A stretch of 64,000 bases of DNA from Pilaira anomala (Eukaryota; Mucoromycota; Mucoromycetes; Mucorales; Mucoraceae). The stretch spans positions 682,001 to 746,000 of the forward strand of contig JAIXMQ010000004.1 of NCBI GenBank assembly GCA_025716855.1. The letters are read 5' to 3'. The notes under the pieces were generated by a model that worked only from the letters and a program-made list of their open reading frames with translations, had not been told where the DNA came from and searched no databases. Every line of letters begins with the position of its first letter. Position 1 is the stretch's first letter. Shown here piece by piece: positions 11,335-20,855 of the stretch. Position numbers and translations under genes: made by a program.

Positions 11335-13101
11335 TAATATATATATATATGATATATGTATTCTATAAAGGGTTGGAGTGGGGTTGAATATTTGTTTAAG
11401 TTTAAGGAATCGCTATTTTTTTCAATAACAATGTTTCTCTTTTTTTACTGAGTTTATCTCAAGAGTTACAAGGTTATAATTTTTTTTCTTCCTTTTTTTT
11501 GTACAATGTATATATATATAAAGAAAAAAAAGAAAAGAAAAAAGGAAGCAAAATCGTTAAACTGTGCCGGAGACTGGGGGTGGTGTAGAGTTACCAGGCA
11601 ACGAAGCGGGTTCGGAATCTTAATATCAAAGTACCACTTGCCATTTTCAGTTTGATTCAAGAATTTTTCGTTGCAAATCAATTTTTTTTTAGCGATCCAT
11701 CCGAAACTATCTTTGATCCCATTTGATCTTTCTACTATAATGGTCATATATCGATTTAAAACAAGAACTTTATGTAAATTTCAATGAGAAATAAAAATAA
11801 AAGAAAAATACCAAAGACTAAGAATTACTTCATATAAAAGAAAATCATAGATTTTGCATGAATCTCTAATCTGTAAGCTACTTTTTTTTTTTGACAGGTA
11901 GTGAGTATCCAGGGGACCAGGGACCCAGAAAAAAAAATGTCTATCAAAAATATAAGCTCGTAGTAACTATCGATTACCTTTTCACAAAAAGAAAAAAAAA
12001 TTTGAATTCATTAGTTTTTATTTAGCTACTTTTTCCTTTTCTGTGATTGACTGAGCAAGAATTAAAGTAATTCCAAGAAACTGGCTAGCACAATAGTATA
12101 GTATAGGGATTATCTTTAAAATCAGTTGAGCTTATAAACATTTTATCTACTTGCTCCTTTCATTATAAATAAAAACCAGTCTCGTTTTTATGCATACAGC
12201 TTGTCCTCCAAAGTGTTTTTATTTTTGTACATATTTCACAATGAAAAAGAAAATAGAGACAACAAATCTTTTGTGTATAAGCAAAAAATATGGTTACACA
12301 GATCAGTTTTCTTAACATTCGTTACCATTGAAAATCTTCAAGATTTGAATACAGCACAAAAAAAATTTAGATCGCACCAAAGAGGGTTATTTTTAAGTAT
12401 TTATTCGCATGTTTCAATTTGCTTATATCATTTTACTGATTTAGCATCATCACATATTTATTATTATTATTTAGTAAAATGTGTTAGTGCTTTGGCCTTT
12501 ACAATAAGGAAAAGAGAGAAAATACGTAGTTAAAAATTATGACCGTTGCGAGAGGTCTTTAAAGACTTTAATTTTCTCAATGTACATGTCTATATAAAAC
12601 ACTGTAATGTATAAGTTGAAGCATTATTTGCAGTACCTTGTCGAAATAACATCTTCACTGACTACATAGGGAAACTAAAAAGTAGTCCTTGGATCGAAGT
12701 ATTAAAAAATGTTATGAATTTTTTTAAAAACACAACGTCCTAATCCCTAAGAAAAAGTCTCTTTTATGTAGATAAACTAAAATAATAGGAAGATATTATT
12801 TAAAGATGATAATCTAATAAGCGCCCAAGCATATCAACTTTAATATCTAATTGAGTTTATGTTGTTGACATAGATAACCTAAGAAAGACTAAAAAAACAT
12901 CTGGAAACTTTTATTCTTCAAGTTGCAAACATCTTGATTTAATATCTTTTAAATAATACTCGTACCTTTATGCCAAAATTATTTAAAAAAGAGCAGAAAT
13001 ACCGAGCCAATCAAAAAACAGTAGTCTGCTCGCACGTGTTTATCACGTGACTACCGTATTTTTTATGTTTTATAATTGCTTATGGTTATATAAATATATC
13101 C
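11335..13101. other. Intergenic, AT-rich; weak ORF 11466-11747 (-)
   Basis: I see no convincing gene. A 93-codon frame on the minus strand (11466-11747) starts plausibly but ends in a Phe/Ile/Lys low-complexity tail and has no recognisable motif. A 110-codon frame at 12201-12533 (+) also lacks recognisable features. At 13033-13049 two CACGTG boxes flank a 5-bp spacer just upstream of the tRNA-Glu gene. Confidence 0.5.
13027..13055. promoter_or_regulatory. Paired CACGTG boxes (5-bp spacer) upstream of tRNA-Glu
   Basis: CACGTG occurs at 13033-13038 and again at 13044-13049, separated by TTTAT. Flanking bases GTAGTC on the left and GACTAC on the right extend the dyad. CACGTG is the classic E-box bound by bHLH factors. 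The same two-box, 5-bp arrangement recurs at 33261-33277. A TATA-like stretch lies between this element and the tRNA. Confidence 0.5.
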
Positions 13102-13173
13102 TCCTCAATGGTCCAACGGCTAGGATTTATCGCTTTCACCGATACGGCCGGGGTTCGACTCCCCGTTGGGGAA
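13102..13173 (+). tRNA. tRNA-Glu (anticodon UUC)
   Basis: A complete cloverleaf without intron. The acceptor stem pairs TCCTCAA with TTGGGGA (one G-U pair). The anticodon arm is TATCG-CTTTCAC-CGATA with anticodon TTC, and the T arm contains GGTTCGACTCC. The D arm has GGTCCAACGGCTAGG. Discriminator base is A. A T-rich stretch (ATTTTTATTTTTTT) follows and would serve as the Pol III terminator. Confidence 0.95.
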
Positions 13174-13968
13174 TACATTTTTATTTTTTTATTTTGTTTT
13201 TTGTAGACGTTTATCTGTTAGATATTACCAGTTAGAATGAATGATACTACAAGTATATTTAAAAGATATCTAAATAAAGCTTTGATCTTTTTATAGGACT
13301 ACATAACACTCTGTTAATCAAAGGATATCTTGCTAAAAATAAAATAAAATGTAGTTTATTGCACCGGTTTCTGTTGGTAAAGCGAGACTCTCATCTTAGT
13401 TAGTTAATAAAGATACTCAATGAATAAGTTTTTTAAGACCGAGGGAATTCAAGTACAAAGTTAAAAGCAAGAAACAATTAAATAAATAATAAATATTGTA
13501 ACAGGAGTGGATTGTATTTATTATTAAAAAAGTATTTGGAATCTATGTTGACTGAATGCGAAGACAGATTTTAAATACAAACAGGATTATCATCTGCCTT
13601 ACCTAACTTTCTCACGATACACTCAATTTCTCTTTTTTATATATAAAGATTGAAAAATTAACAACGATGAATATCTTTTCACAGCAATGCATGAGTTTTT
13701 TATGGATATTTTCTCTATAATCATAATTTAATTACGAAATTAGATATACTGTTGTGCTGCAAAATATTTTTGAGGTAATCACAATTATTTTCTGAGCTCA
13801 TCAATATGTATTATTAATCAAAACTTAAAAGCGTCACTTTACTTTTGATTATTCAGCTATCAATGCTCATTGATGACAGCTTCCCAAAAAAAGTATAAAA
13901 ACGGGTTTTTGTTTCTATCTGTTCATTTGCTTAATTCTCTACAAAATTTTGTTAACTAAAAAAGAAAA
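13174..13968. other. Intergenic region upstream of the reductase gene
   Basis: This stretch is AT-rich with no gene seen. A TATA-like box (TATAAAA, 13894-13900) sits about 70 bp before the reductase ATG. Confidence 0.5.
13894..13900 (+). promoter_or_regulatory. TATA-like box of the alkenal reductase gene
   Basis: TATAAAA lies 69 bp upstream of the start ATG at 13969, in a reasonable position for a core promoter. Its role is inferred from position only. Confidence 0.45.
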
Positions 13969-15075
13969 ATGGTATCTAACAAGCGCGTTCTCTTTACCAA
14001 GGCTCCCTCTGGCTTTCCCATTGTTGGTGAGCACATGAAAATTGACGAAACTGCTATTGATTTGAAAGCAGAACTTCCTGAGGGTGAATTTATTTTAAAG
14101 ACACTGGAAATTTCGGTCGATCCTTACATGAGAGGCCTTATGCGTGACGCCACTACTTCATCTTTTATACCTGCATTTACTTTGAATAAACCGATGTCCG
14201 GTGATACTATGTCTGTTGTGATCAATTCCAACAACATGCATTATAAGGTGAATGATCTTGTGTATGGTCGCACAAATCGAGGTCTCTTCGAAGAATATGT
14301 TCATGTCTCTGCTGAATATGCAAAGTCTTCTTATGTCGTTCGTAATGATGCTAAAGAAAATGGTCTCCCTCTTTCCCACTATGTTGGCGTTCTTGCTATG
14401 CCTGGATTGACGGCATATTATGGGTAAAAAAATATATTTTTACTTCCATATGTAGATAAGAGCTAAATTTTCCTTTTTAGTTTTAAGGAAATCGGTAGGC
14501 CAAAAAAGGGGGAAACTCTTTATGTTTCCGCTGCTTCTGGAGCTGTAGGTCAACTTGTAGGTCAATTTGGTAAAGCCATGGGCTTGTTTGTCGTCGGGTC
14601 TGCCGGCAGTGACGATAAAGTTGAATACCTCAAAACGATTGGTTTTAATGAAGCTTTTAACTATAAGAGAGGTGATATTGAAGAGAACTTACGCAAGTAT
14701 TGCCCCAATGGTATCGATATCTACTTTGAAAATGTCGGAGGTAAAACTCTTGATGCAGTATTAGCTGTTGCTAATAACTTTGCTCGTATAATTGGATGTG
14801 GTATGATATCCCAGTATAATCTGTCTACACATGAGCCTATCTATAATATTGCCAATATCGTCAGTAAGAGAATAAAATTTGATGGTTTTATTATCTTAGA
14901 TCATATGGAATATGAAGAAGATTTTCTCAAAGAAGTCACTTCCCTTCTGGTTAGCGGGGCAGTTAATTACAAGACGGATGTAATTGAAGGTATTGATAAA
15001 ACTCCTGAAGCTTTAATCAGAGTACTTCGTGGTGAAAACTTTGGTAAACAAGTCGTTCATGTCGCTGACTTGTAA
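13969..15075 (+). CDS. NADP-dependent alkenal double-bond reductase / LTB4 12-hydroxydehydrogenase-like (zinc-free MDR)
   Basis: Two exons, 13969-14423 and 14481-15075 (57-bp intron), give 349 residues, typical for this medium-chain dehydrogenase/reductase branch. The N-terminal GroES-like domain carries the family signature ISVDPYMRGLMRD. The Rossmann part carries AASGAVGQLVGQFGK, the AxxGxxG dinucleotide-binding motif, and later FENVGGKTLDAVL, also typical. No catalytic-zinc Cys/His set is visible, consistent with the zinc-independent group. Family members reduce the C=C bond of alpha,beta-unsaturated aldehydes and ketones with NADPH in the cytosol, often as detoxification; the exact substrate cannot be read here. 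The ATG follows a purine-rich AAAAAAGAAAA leader. Confidence 0.9.
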
Positions 15076-16760
15076 AATAAGTTTTTTGTATGCAGTCATA
15101 TCACTCACTACTTTATTTTAGTTGTAATAAAAAATATACTTAGCTATTTATTTATCTATACCATTATATTGCCTTCTAATATTGTGTTTGGTGATTTTCA
15201 TCCAAATCCACAACAAATTAATAGCTTCCGTTGCATTAATGAGATGATGACTAGAATTGTTTTGTATGTAGTATACAGCATTCACGATTACTTTGTAAAT
15301 TTATCGGTATTCTTTTTTGTTTAACATAGATGATAGTGTCATTGATCATGTTTGCTCATATACATAGGCAGTGAAGGGTTGTTAGTTAGAAATAGGAATA
15401 TAATGCTATCAAAAGTGATGAATAATTTCTTCTTGGTTTACCTGTTGTTTTTTTATTTTTTTTTTTTTTTTTTAGAAATAGAAAATTTTGTTTATCTAAA
15501 ATTTTTATTCTGTACCAACTATACATTCAATAAATCCAATATTATATATAACTGACTCTTACTCTGAAGACAAAATAGAAAACATTATAGAGCTTGAAAT
15601 TTTTGACAGCATGAAAACTTATTTCATTAGCAGTGTGGTAAAAAAGAAACAAATCCTTATTTTTTATTTGCCAGTAAATTTGAGAAAAGTTTAGTTAACA
15701 TTAAAGTACTCTAATTCTATAAAAAAATAGCCATACTACTGAGTATAATACAAAAACATTTACTATTTAACTTTGATTTTGCATACACGGTATAAATCTT
15801 ATCTTTAATTGTCTTCTAATAATTTTCCGTGATAAAATTAAAGTGTAGTAGATAAGTTGAACTTTTATAGACCATCCATCATAGTTATCCTCCTCTTTAT
15901 ATCTTCTTGTAATATATTGTAAGTAATGTTATCATTGTTGATCATATAATATCACCGCATTATTACGGACACACTCAACTTGTGCTATGTACATTGTATG
16001 AGATCAATGAATGTGCATATGTTGGTGTAGTGTACATAGGTGTAACTATATGTAATTTACAAAAATACGTAAAAACTCTTGACGTTTTGAAATAAAGTTG
16101 AATAACTTATAATCTCCATTTTTTTTTGTAGAACACTTCGAGGGATATATATGTTTTAGACATATGATATGAAGTCGTTTAATAGATTCTCATAATAATC
16201 TCACTGACAATATTAAGGTATACTTTTTACCTCGACAGAGCGGTTATCATGCTGAATATAACATCATGGATTATTTACAAATTATTAACTTCCTTATGAC
16301 AAATAGCGTGATTTAATACAAAAAAACTTCTTTATGACTAATTATTAAGGTTGATCTGAGCGAAGTAAAAAATGTATAGTCTAGTACATCACTCGTGTAG
16401 CTCTTTTTTCATACGTCAATATTACAAATCTAAATTATGCTAAAAGAGCCATCAGCTAGCCACAAGGTTTTTAATAACTTTATGTAAGCGTGTCACAAAA
16501 AAAAAGTTGGCGCATATTTATATTAAGATCTTCATACCAACCGTTAATAATACTATTATTTCTTTCGATGGAATTACTAAATAAAGATTCTACTTATAGT
16601 CATATTCTTTATTGGGGTCGTTTTAGAAGTTTTAAAGATAAACGTTTATTTCCAATAAAATATATGAAGAAGAATGAGGTAAAATATAATATAATAATGA
16701 TTATAGTTTGGAACAAAAGGATTATTTTTAGTTTGTAGGGGAGCTAAACAAAAGGATTAT
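15076..16760. other. Long AT-rich intergenic region
   Basis: I find no gene. The small open frames at 15352-15555 and 16490-16738 (+) have no motif or plausible composition. The region carries the 3' side of the reductase gene and the 3' side of the acidic-repeat locus. Confidence 0.5.
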
Positions 16761-16850
16761 TTAACATTTGTTGATAATACTCCTGGCGGCTTTTTTAAAT
16801 TTTCTGAAAATATTGGGAGGCTAATGGGTGGAAAAAAAAAAAAAGATGTT

Positions 16851-16889
<39 letters not shown>

Positions 16890-16981
16890 GGTGTATGTGT
16901 GAATCAGCTTACCTTATTTGAAAAGCTCAAATCTTTATCTACAAAAGTCCAATCTTCATCAAAGGTTGGAACTTCTGGTTT
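16761..16981 (-). pseudogene. In-frame C-terminal continuation of the acidic-repeat gene beyond its stop codon
   Basis: Immediately after the TAA stop at 16984-16982, the same frame stays open for 23 codons (16981-16913). These are rich in acidic and aromatic residues (EVPTFDEDWTFVDKDLSF), unlike random AT-rich sequence. They end exactly at a GTAAGC donor. A 92-bp intron (16821-16912, containing poly-T in the sense strand) ends in CATTAG. A phase-0 exon (16820-16761) then gives 19 residues, PPNIFRKFKKAARSIINKC, and a TAA. The simplest reading is that the ancestral protein ran on through this tail and that a nonsense mutation now cuts it off. Readthrough of TAA followed by A, or an intron around the stop, are alternatives. 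Confidence 0.6.
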
Positions 16982-19573
16982 TTAGATAAGAACCATATCA
17001 TCGATATCTTCAGTATGTAAAGAAATACCATCTTTCATATGGATAGTATCTTTCATACCATCGGCGAATGCAGCTGGATACCAGGTTGATTCATGGTAAA
17101 GTACACCAGCAGAAAGGTCAGTACCAACATCACTAACATCATCATCATCACTAACATCATCATCATCACTAACATCACCGACATCGCCAATATCACCAAC
17201 ATCACCATCATCACCAACATCACCAGCTTTAGTTTTAAAAAAATTTCTACTATAATCCCATTTGACAGCTTCTTTGATAGCATGGACAAAAGAAGCTGGA
17301 TAGCAGGTTGATTCATGGTTAAGTACACCAGCCGAAAGGTCAGTACCAACATCACTAACATCATCATCGTCATCACCACTAACATCATCATCATCACCAA
17401 CATCACCAGCATCACCAGCATTAGTCATATACAAAGATGTACTATCATTCAATTTGGCAGTTTCTGCGACAGCATCGGCAAAAGAAGCTGGATACCAGGT
17501 TGGTTCATGATAAAATAGAGCAGCAGAAACGTTAGCAAGAAAATCATAAATACCATCATCATCATCACCAAAATCATCACCAGCATCACCAACATCACCG
17601 GCATCACCAGCATCAGTCATATACAAAGATTTACTATCTTTCAATCTGGCAGTTTCTGCGACAGCATCGGCAAAAGAAGCTGGATACCACTTTGATTCAT
17701 GGTAAAGTACACCAGCAGAAAGATCAGTACCAACATCACCAACGTCATCAACATCATCACCAATATCACCAATATTACCGACATCACCAACATCACCAGC
17801 ATTAGTTTTATATAAAGAGTTATTATCATTCAATTTGACAGTTTCTGTGACAGTATCGGCAAAAGAAGCTGGATACCAGGTTGGTTTATGATAAAGTAGA
17901 GCAGCAGAAACGTTAATAAAAAAATCACAAATACTATCATCATCATCACCAGAATCATCATCATCACCAGAATCATCATCATCACCAAAATCATCATCAT
18001 CACTAACATCATCATCATCACCAACATCACCAGCATTAGTCATATACAAAGATTCACTATCTTTCAATTTGGCAGTTTCTGCGACAGCATCGGCAAAAGA
18101 AGCTGGATACCAGGTTGGTTCATGATAAAATAGAGCAGCAGAAACGTTAGCAAGAAAATCATAAATACCATCATCATCATCACCAAAATCATCATCATCA
18201 CCAACATCACCAACATCACCAACATTAGTCATATACAAAGATTTACTATCTTTCAATTTGACAGTTTTTGCGACAGCATCGGCAAAAGAAGCTGGATACC
18301 ACTTTGATTCATGGTAAAGTACACCAGCAGAAAGATCAATACCAACGTCACTAGCATCATCATCATCACTAACATCATCACTATCATCACCAACATCACC
18401 AGCATCACCAGCATCAGTCATATACAAAGATTTACTATCTTTCAATCTGGCAGTTTCTGCGACAGCATCGGCAAAAGAAGCTGGATACCACTTTGATTCA
18501 TGGTAAAGTACACCAGCAGAAAGGTCAGTACCAACATCACCAGCATCACCAGCATCACTAGCATCATCATCATCACCAACATCACCAGCATCACCAACAT
18601 CACCAGCATCACCAACATCACCAGCATTAGTCATATACAAAGATTCACTATCTTTCAATTTGGCAGTTTCTGCGACAGCATCGGCAAAAGAAGCTGGATA
18701 CCAGGTTGGATCATGATAAAGTAGACCAGCAGAAACGTTAGTAAGAAAATCACAAATACTATCATCATCATCACCAGAATCATCATCATCACTAACATCA
18801 TCATCATCACCAACATCACCAACATTAGTTTCATACAAAGATTTATTATCATTCAATTTGACAGTTTCTGTGACTGGATCGGCAAAAGAAGCTGGATACC
18901 ACTTTGATTCGTGGTAAAGTACAGCAGCAGAAAGATCAACACCAACATCACTAGCATCATCATCATCACTAACATCATCACTAGCATCACCAACATCACC
19001 AGCATCACCAACATCACCAGCATCACCAACATCACCAGCATCACCAACATCACCAGCATCACCAACATCACCACAATTAGTTTCATACAAAGATTTACTA
19101 TCTTTCAATTTGACAGCATCGGCAAAAGAAGCTGGATGCCCAGTGGATTTACAAAGAAGTACTGCAGCGGAATGATCAGTACCAACACCATTAACATTTG
19201 CCTTTGCTTGAGATTCATTGCAACCCATTTGGAATAAATAATCTCCCATTGATTTCTTCTCCATAACAAAAAAGTTGTACATAGCGGAAGCACCATAGAC
19301 AAGTGATTGAGCAATACCAGTTGATAAACCTTTAGCCATAATATCAAGACGTTTACGGCGGGGCACATAGGAATTCATAAGCTCTTCCATTTCTTGAGTG
19401 ACACGAGGAGGTACATGATAAGGATCATATTGGGCATCTGTAGTTGAACGTTTATCATCACCCGTAGCATAAGCTTGATAATCCTTGATAGAGGATTTGA
19501 GGCTGTCAAAACAGCTGGAGACGTAGGAAAGACATTGTCTTGCAGAAGCAGAAGAAAACTTGAATGAGAACAT
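16982..19573 (-). CDS. Large acidic tandem-repeat protein (11 YPASFAD units with GDVGD/DDDD linkers)
   Basis: A single open exon encodes 863 residues from the ATG at 19573. An upstream in-frame ATG at 19654 would add a Phe-run leader and is less likely, since a TATATAA box sits at 19661-19668. The first ~150 residues are unique and mildly basic with an aromatic/hydrophobic patch (SLVYGASAMYNFFV); there is no clear signal peptide. Then 11 imperfect units follow. Each has LSAxVLYHE.KWYPASFADAV and a KLKDSKSLYMTN strand-like segment, joined by highly acidic linkers of GDVGDAGD or DDDDVSDDDD. I do not recognise the family. Linkers are a 9-bp GGTGATGTT/GCT minisatellite, so copy number should vary among strains. 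Two ~130-bp segments (from about 17611 and 18412) differ at one visible base, pointing to recent duplication or conversion. The frame continues past the stop (see 16761-16981). Confidence 0.8.
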   Translation of the reverse strand: MFSFKFSSASARQCLSYVSSCFDSLKSSIKDYQAYATGDDKRSTTDAQYDPYHVPPRVTQEMEELMNSYVPRRKRLDIMAKGLSTGIAQSLVYGASAMYNFFVMEKKSMGDYLFQMGCNESQAKANVNGVGTDHSAAVLLCKSTGHPASFADAVKLKDSKSLYETNCGDVGDAGDVGDAGDVGDAGDVGDAGDVGDASDDVSDDDDASDVGVDLSAAVLYHESKWYPASFADPVTETVKLNDNKSLYETNVGDVGDDDDVSDDDDSGDDDDSICDFLTNVSAGLLYHDPTWYPASFADAVAETAKLKDSESLYMTNAGDVGDAGDVGDAGDVGDDDDASDAGDAGDVGTDLSAGVLYHESKWYPASFADAVAETARLKDSKSLYMTDAGDAGDVGDDSDDVSDDDDASDVGIDLSAGVLYHESKWYPASFADAVAKTVKLKDSKSLYMTNVGDVGDVGDDDDFGDDDDGIYDFLANVSAALFYHEPTWYPASFADAVAETAKLKDSESLYMTNAGDVGDDDDVSDDDDFGDDDDSGDDDDSGDDDDSICDFFINVSAALLYHKPTWYPASFADTVTETVKLNDNNSLYKTNAGDVGDVGNIGDIGDDVDDVGDVGTDLSAGVLYHESKWYPASFADAVAETARLKDSKSLYMTDAGDAGDVGDAGDDFGDDDDGIYDFLANVSAALFYHEPTWYPASFADAVAETAKLNDSTSLYMTNAGDAGDVGDDDDVSGDDDDDVSDVGTDLSAGVLNHESTCYPASFVHAIKEAVKWDYSRNFFKTKAGDVGDDGDVGDIGDVGDVSDDDDVSDDDDVSDVGTDLSAGVLYHESTWYPAAFADGMKDTIHMKDGISLHTEDIDDMVLI
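17090..19095 (-). repeat. Coding minisatellite/tandem repeat array of the acidic protein
   Basis: The array comprises 11 long units built from a ~100-bp conserved block (the YPASFAD block) and variable linkers of 9-bp and 3-bp periods (sense GGTGATGTT, GGTGATGCT, GAT). Because the linkers lack stops in other frames, long shadow frames appear: (Leu-Val-Met)n on the same strand and (Asn-Ile-Thr)n on the other. Confidence 0.9.
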
Positions 19574-19660
19574 AGTTATTAAGACTTTAGAATAAAATAA
19601 AGTAGTTGTTTGAATAAAGAAGAAGAAGAAAAAAAAAAGAGGGTGAAAGGACAACCAGCT

Positions 19661-19668
19661 TTATATAA
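19661..19668 (-). promoter_or_regulatory. TATA-like box of the acidic-repeat gene
   Basis: Sense-strand TATATAA lies about 90 bp upstream of the preferred ATG at 19573. It argues that the longer open frame starting at 19654 would have an implausibly short leader. Confidence 0.45.
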
Positions 19669-19985
19669 GATAAAGTTTACTAGAAAGACTTGTTTTTTTT
19701 TAAAAAAGGACAAGGCTATGGTATTTGTTTATCAACACAACCATCAACCTAGTTTTTTTTTTATAGCCCAGTTATTAAAAAGGTTATGTAATCATAGGAA
19801 AAGTACACAATGCAAATTAATTTTCGGTCCTTTAGTCCGAAATAATATGATAATTCCCATTAGATCATATATACAAAAGCATTTTTCTAACGCCCACCAA
19901 ATAAAACCTAATTTCACTTTTCTTTATTTTATATAATAATGGGAGTGCCTATATAATTCAAGAAATGCATTACTTTAATTTCTCA

Positions 19986-20022
19986 TTTGATGAAATAGTT
20001 TTCTTTTGATGAAATAGTTTTC
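19986..20022. repeat. 18-bp tandem duplication
   Basis: TTTGATGAAATAGTTTTC is present twice, separated by one T, at 19986-20003 and 20005-20022. A ~40-nt poly-A tract follows at about 20090-20130. Confidence 0.85.
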
Positions 20023-20085
20023 TCTTTTGCTTTTAATTTTACCGTATGACAACATGTCATTAATCTGACAGCTCTTGCTGATTTG

Positions 20086-20133
<48 letters not shown>

Positions 20134-20567
20134 CTTAAATAAACCAAAATGCTCGGGTTTCAACAACAAATTTAATACCTTTTCAGTTAAAGTTGCAGTA
20201 TTGTTTTTTGAAATAGAAAATCCTCATAATGTCAACTCAAAAATAAGCATTGGTACGAAGCTTTAATTTTTGAGATATTATTCTAATTTATGAAGTAAGA
20301 GGCTTTTTTATTCGTCCGCACCAAGAAAGATGATATTGATGAAACGCAAACATGTTTATTTAATTTTTTTTTTATCACTAAACAAAACATGAATCTTTCA
20401 TGCCATTGCTTGTTTGATTACATACACTATCCAGGCAAGATATTTCATCAAGAAAGAACAACTTTGAAACCTGTAGTATAATACATCTGTTAGTAATGTG
20501 GTAAGATATTATTAAATAACTCCATTAATTTTATCACTAATAAATTTCAATAAAAAAAGCTCTTTAA

Positions 20568-20855
20568 ATGAAAAGACACTCACAGGTCTCAATCGGCTGT
20601 AATATTCTAGCGAAGAGAGTAGATCAGCTTAAAATGATAAATATTTTTCCTTCTCCGCAATATACAAAAAGGTTATCAACAGAAGAAGTTAGTATGGCAA
20701 GAGAAATTAAGCAAGACGAAGTCGCAAAAAATATTGTGTTAAATAAAGCTGATATCGATGATCCCGGATTCTATTTGGAGCTGTCATATATTAGTACGCA
20801 TATGGTGACTCCAGAAGCAATGCTAGCTGAGGGGATAGAACCGCCATACAGATGA
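20568..20855 (+). CDS. Small orphan ORF, 95 codons
   Basis: An open frame of 95 residues with balanced composition (MKRHSQVSIGCNILAKR near the start, an acidic middle, and PEAMLAEGIEPPYR at the end). It is unlike the homopolymer frames around it. I do not recognise a family and see no clear promoter. It could be a real small gene, one exon of a larger or decayed gene, or chance. No clean splice continuation was found downstream. Confidence 0.3.
   Translation: MKRHSQVSIGCNILAKRVDQLKMINIFPSPQYTKRLSTEEVSMAREIKQDEVAKNIVLNKADIDDPGFYLELSYISTHMVTPEAMLAEGIEPPYR

Noticed and set aside
12201..12533. 110-codon ORF in the spacer before tRNA-Glu
   Set aside because: AT-driven composition, no motif, no promoter or splice continuation.
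13047..13235. 62-codon ORF across the tRNA-Glu gene
   Set aside because: It overlaps the whole tRNA, whose cloverleaf is complete; the frame is fortuitous.
17053..19368. Numerous short ORFs on both strands within the acidic repeat gene
   Set aside because: They are shadow frames of the stop-free repeat; only the 863-codon frame has a unique N-terminal domain and upstream TATA box.
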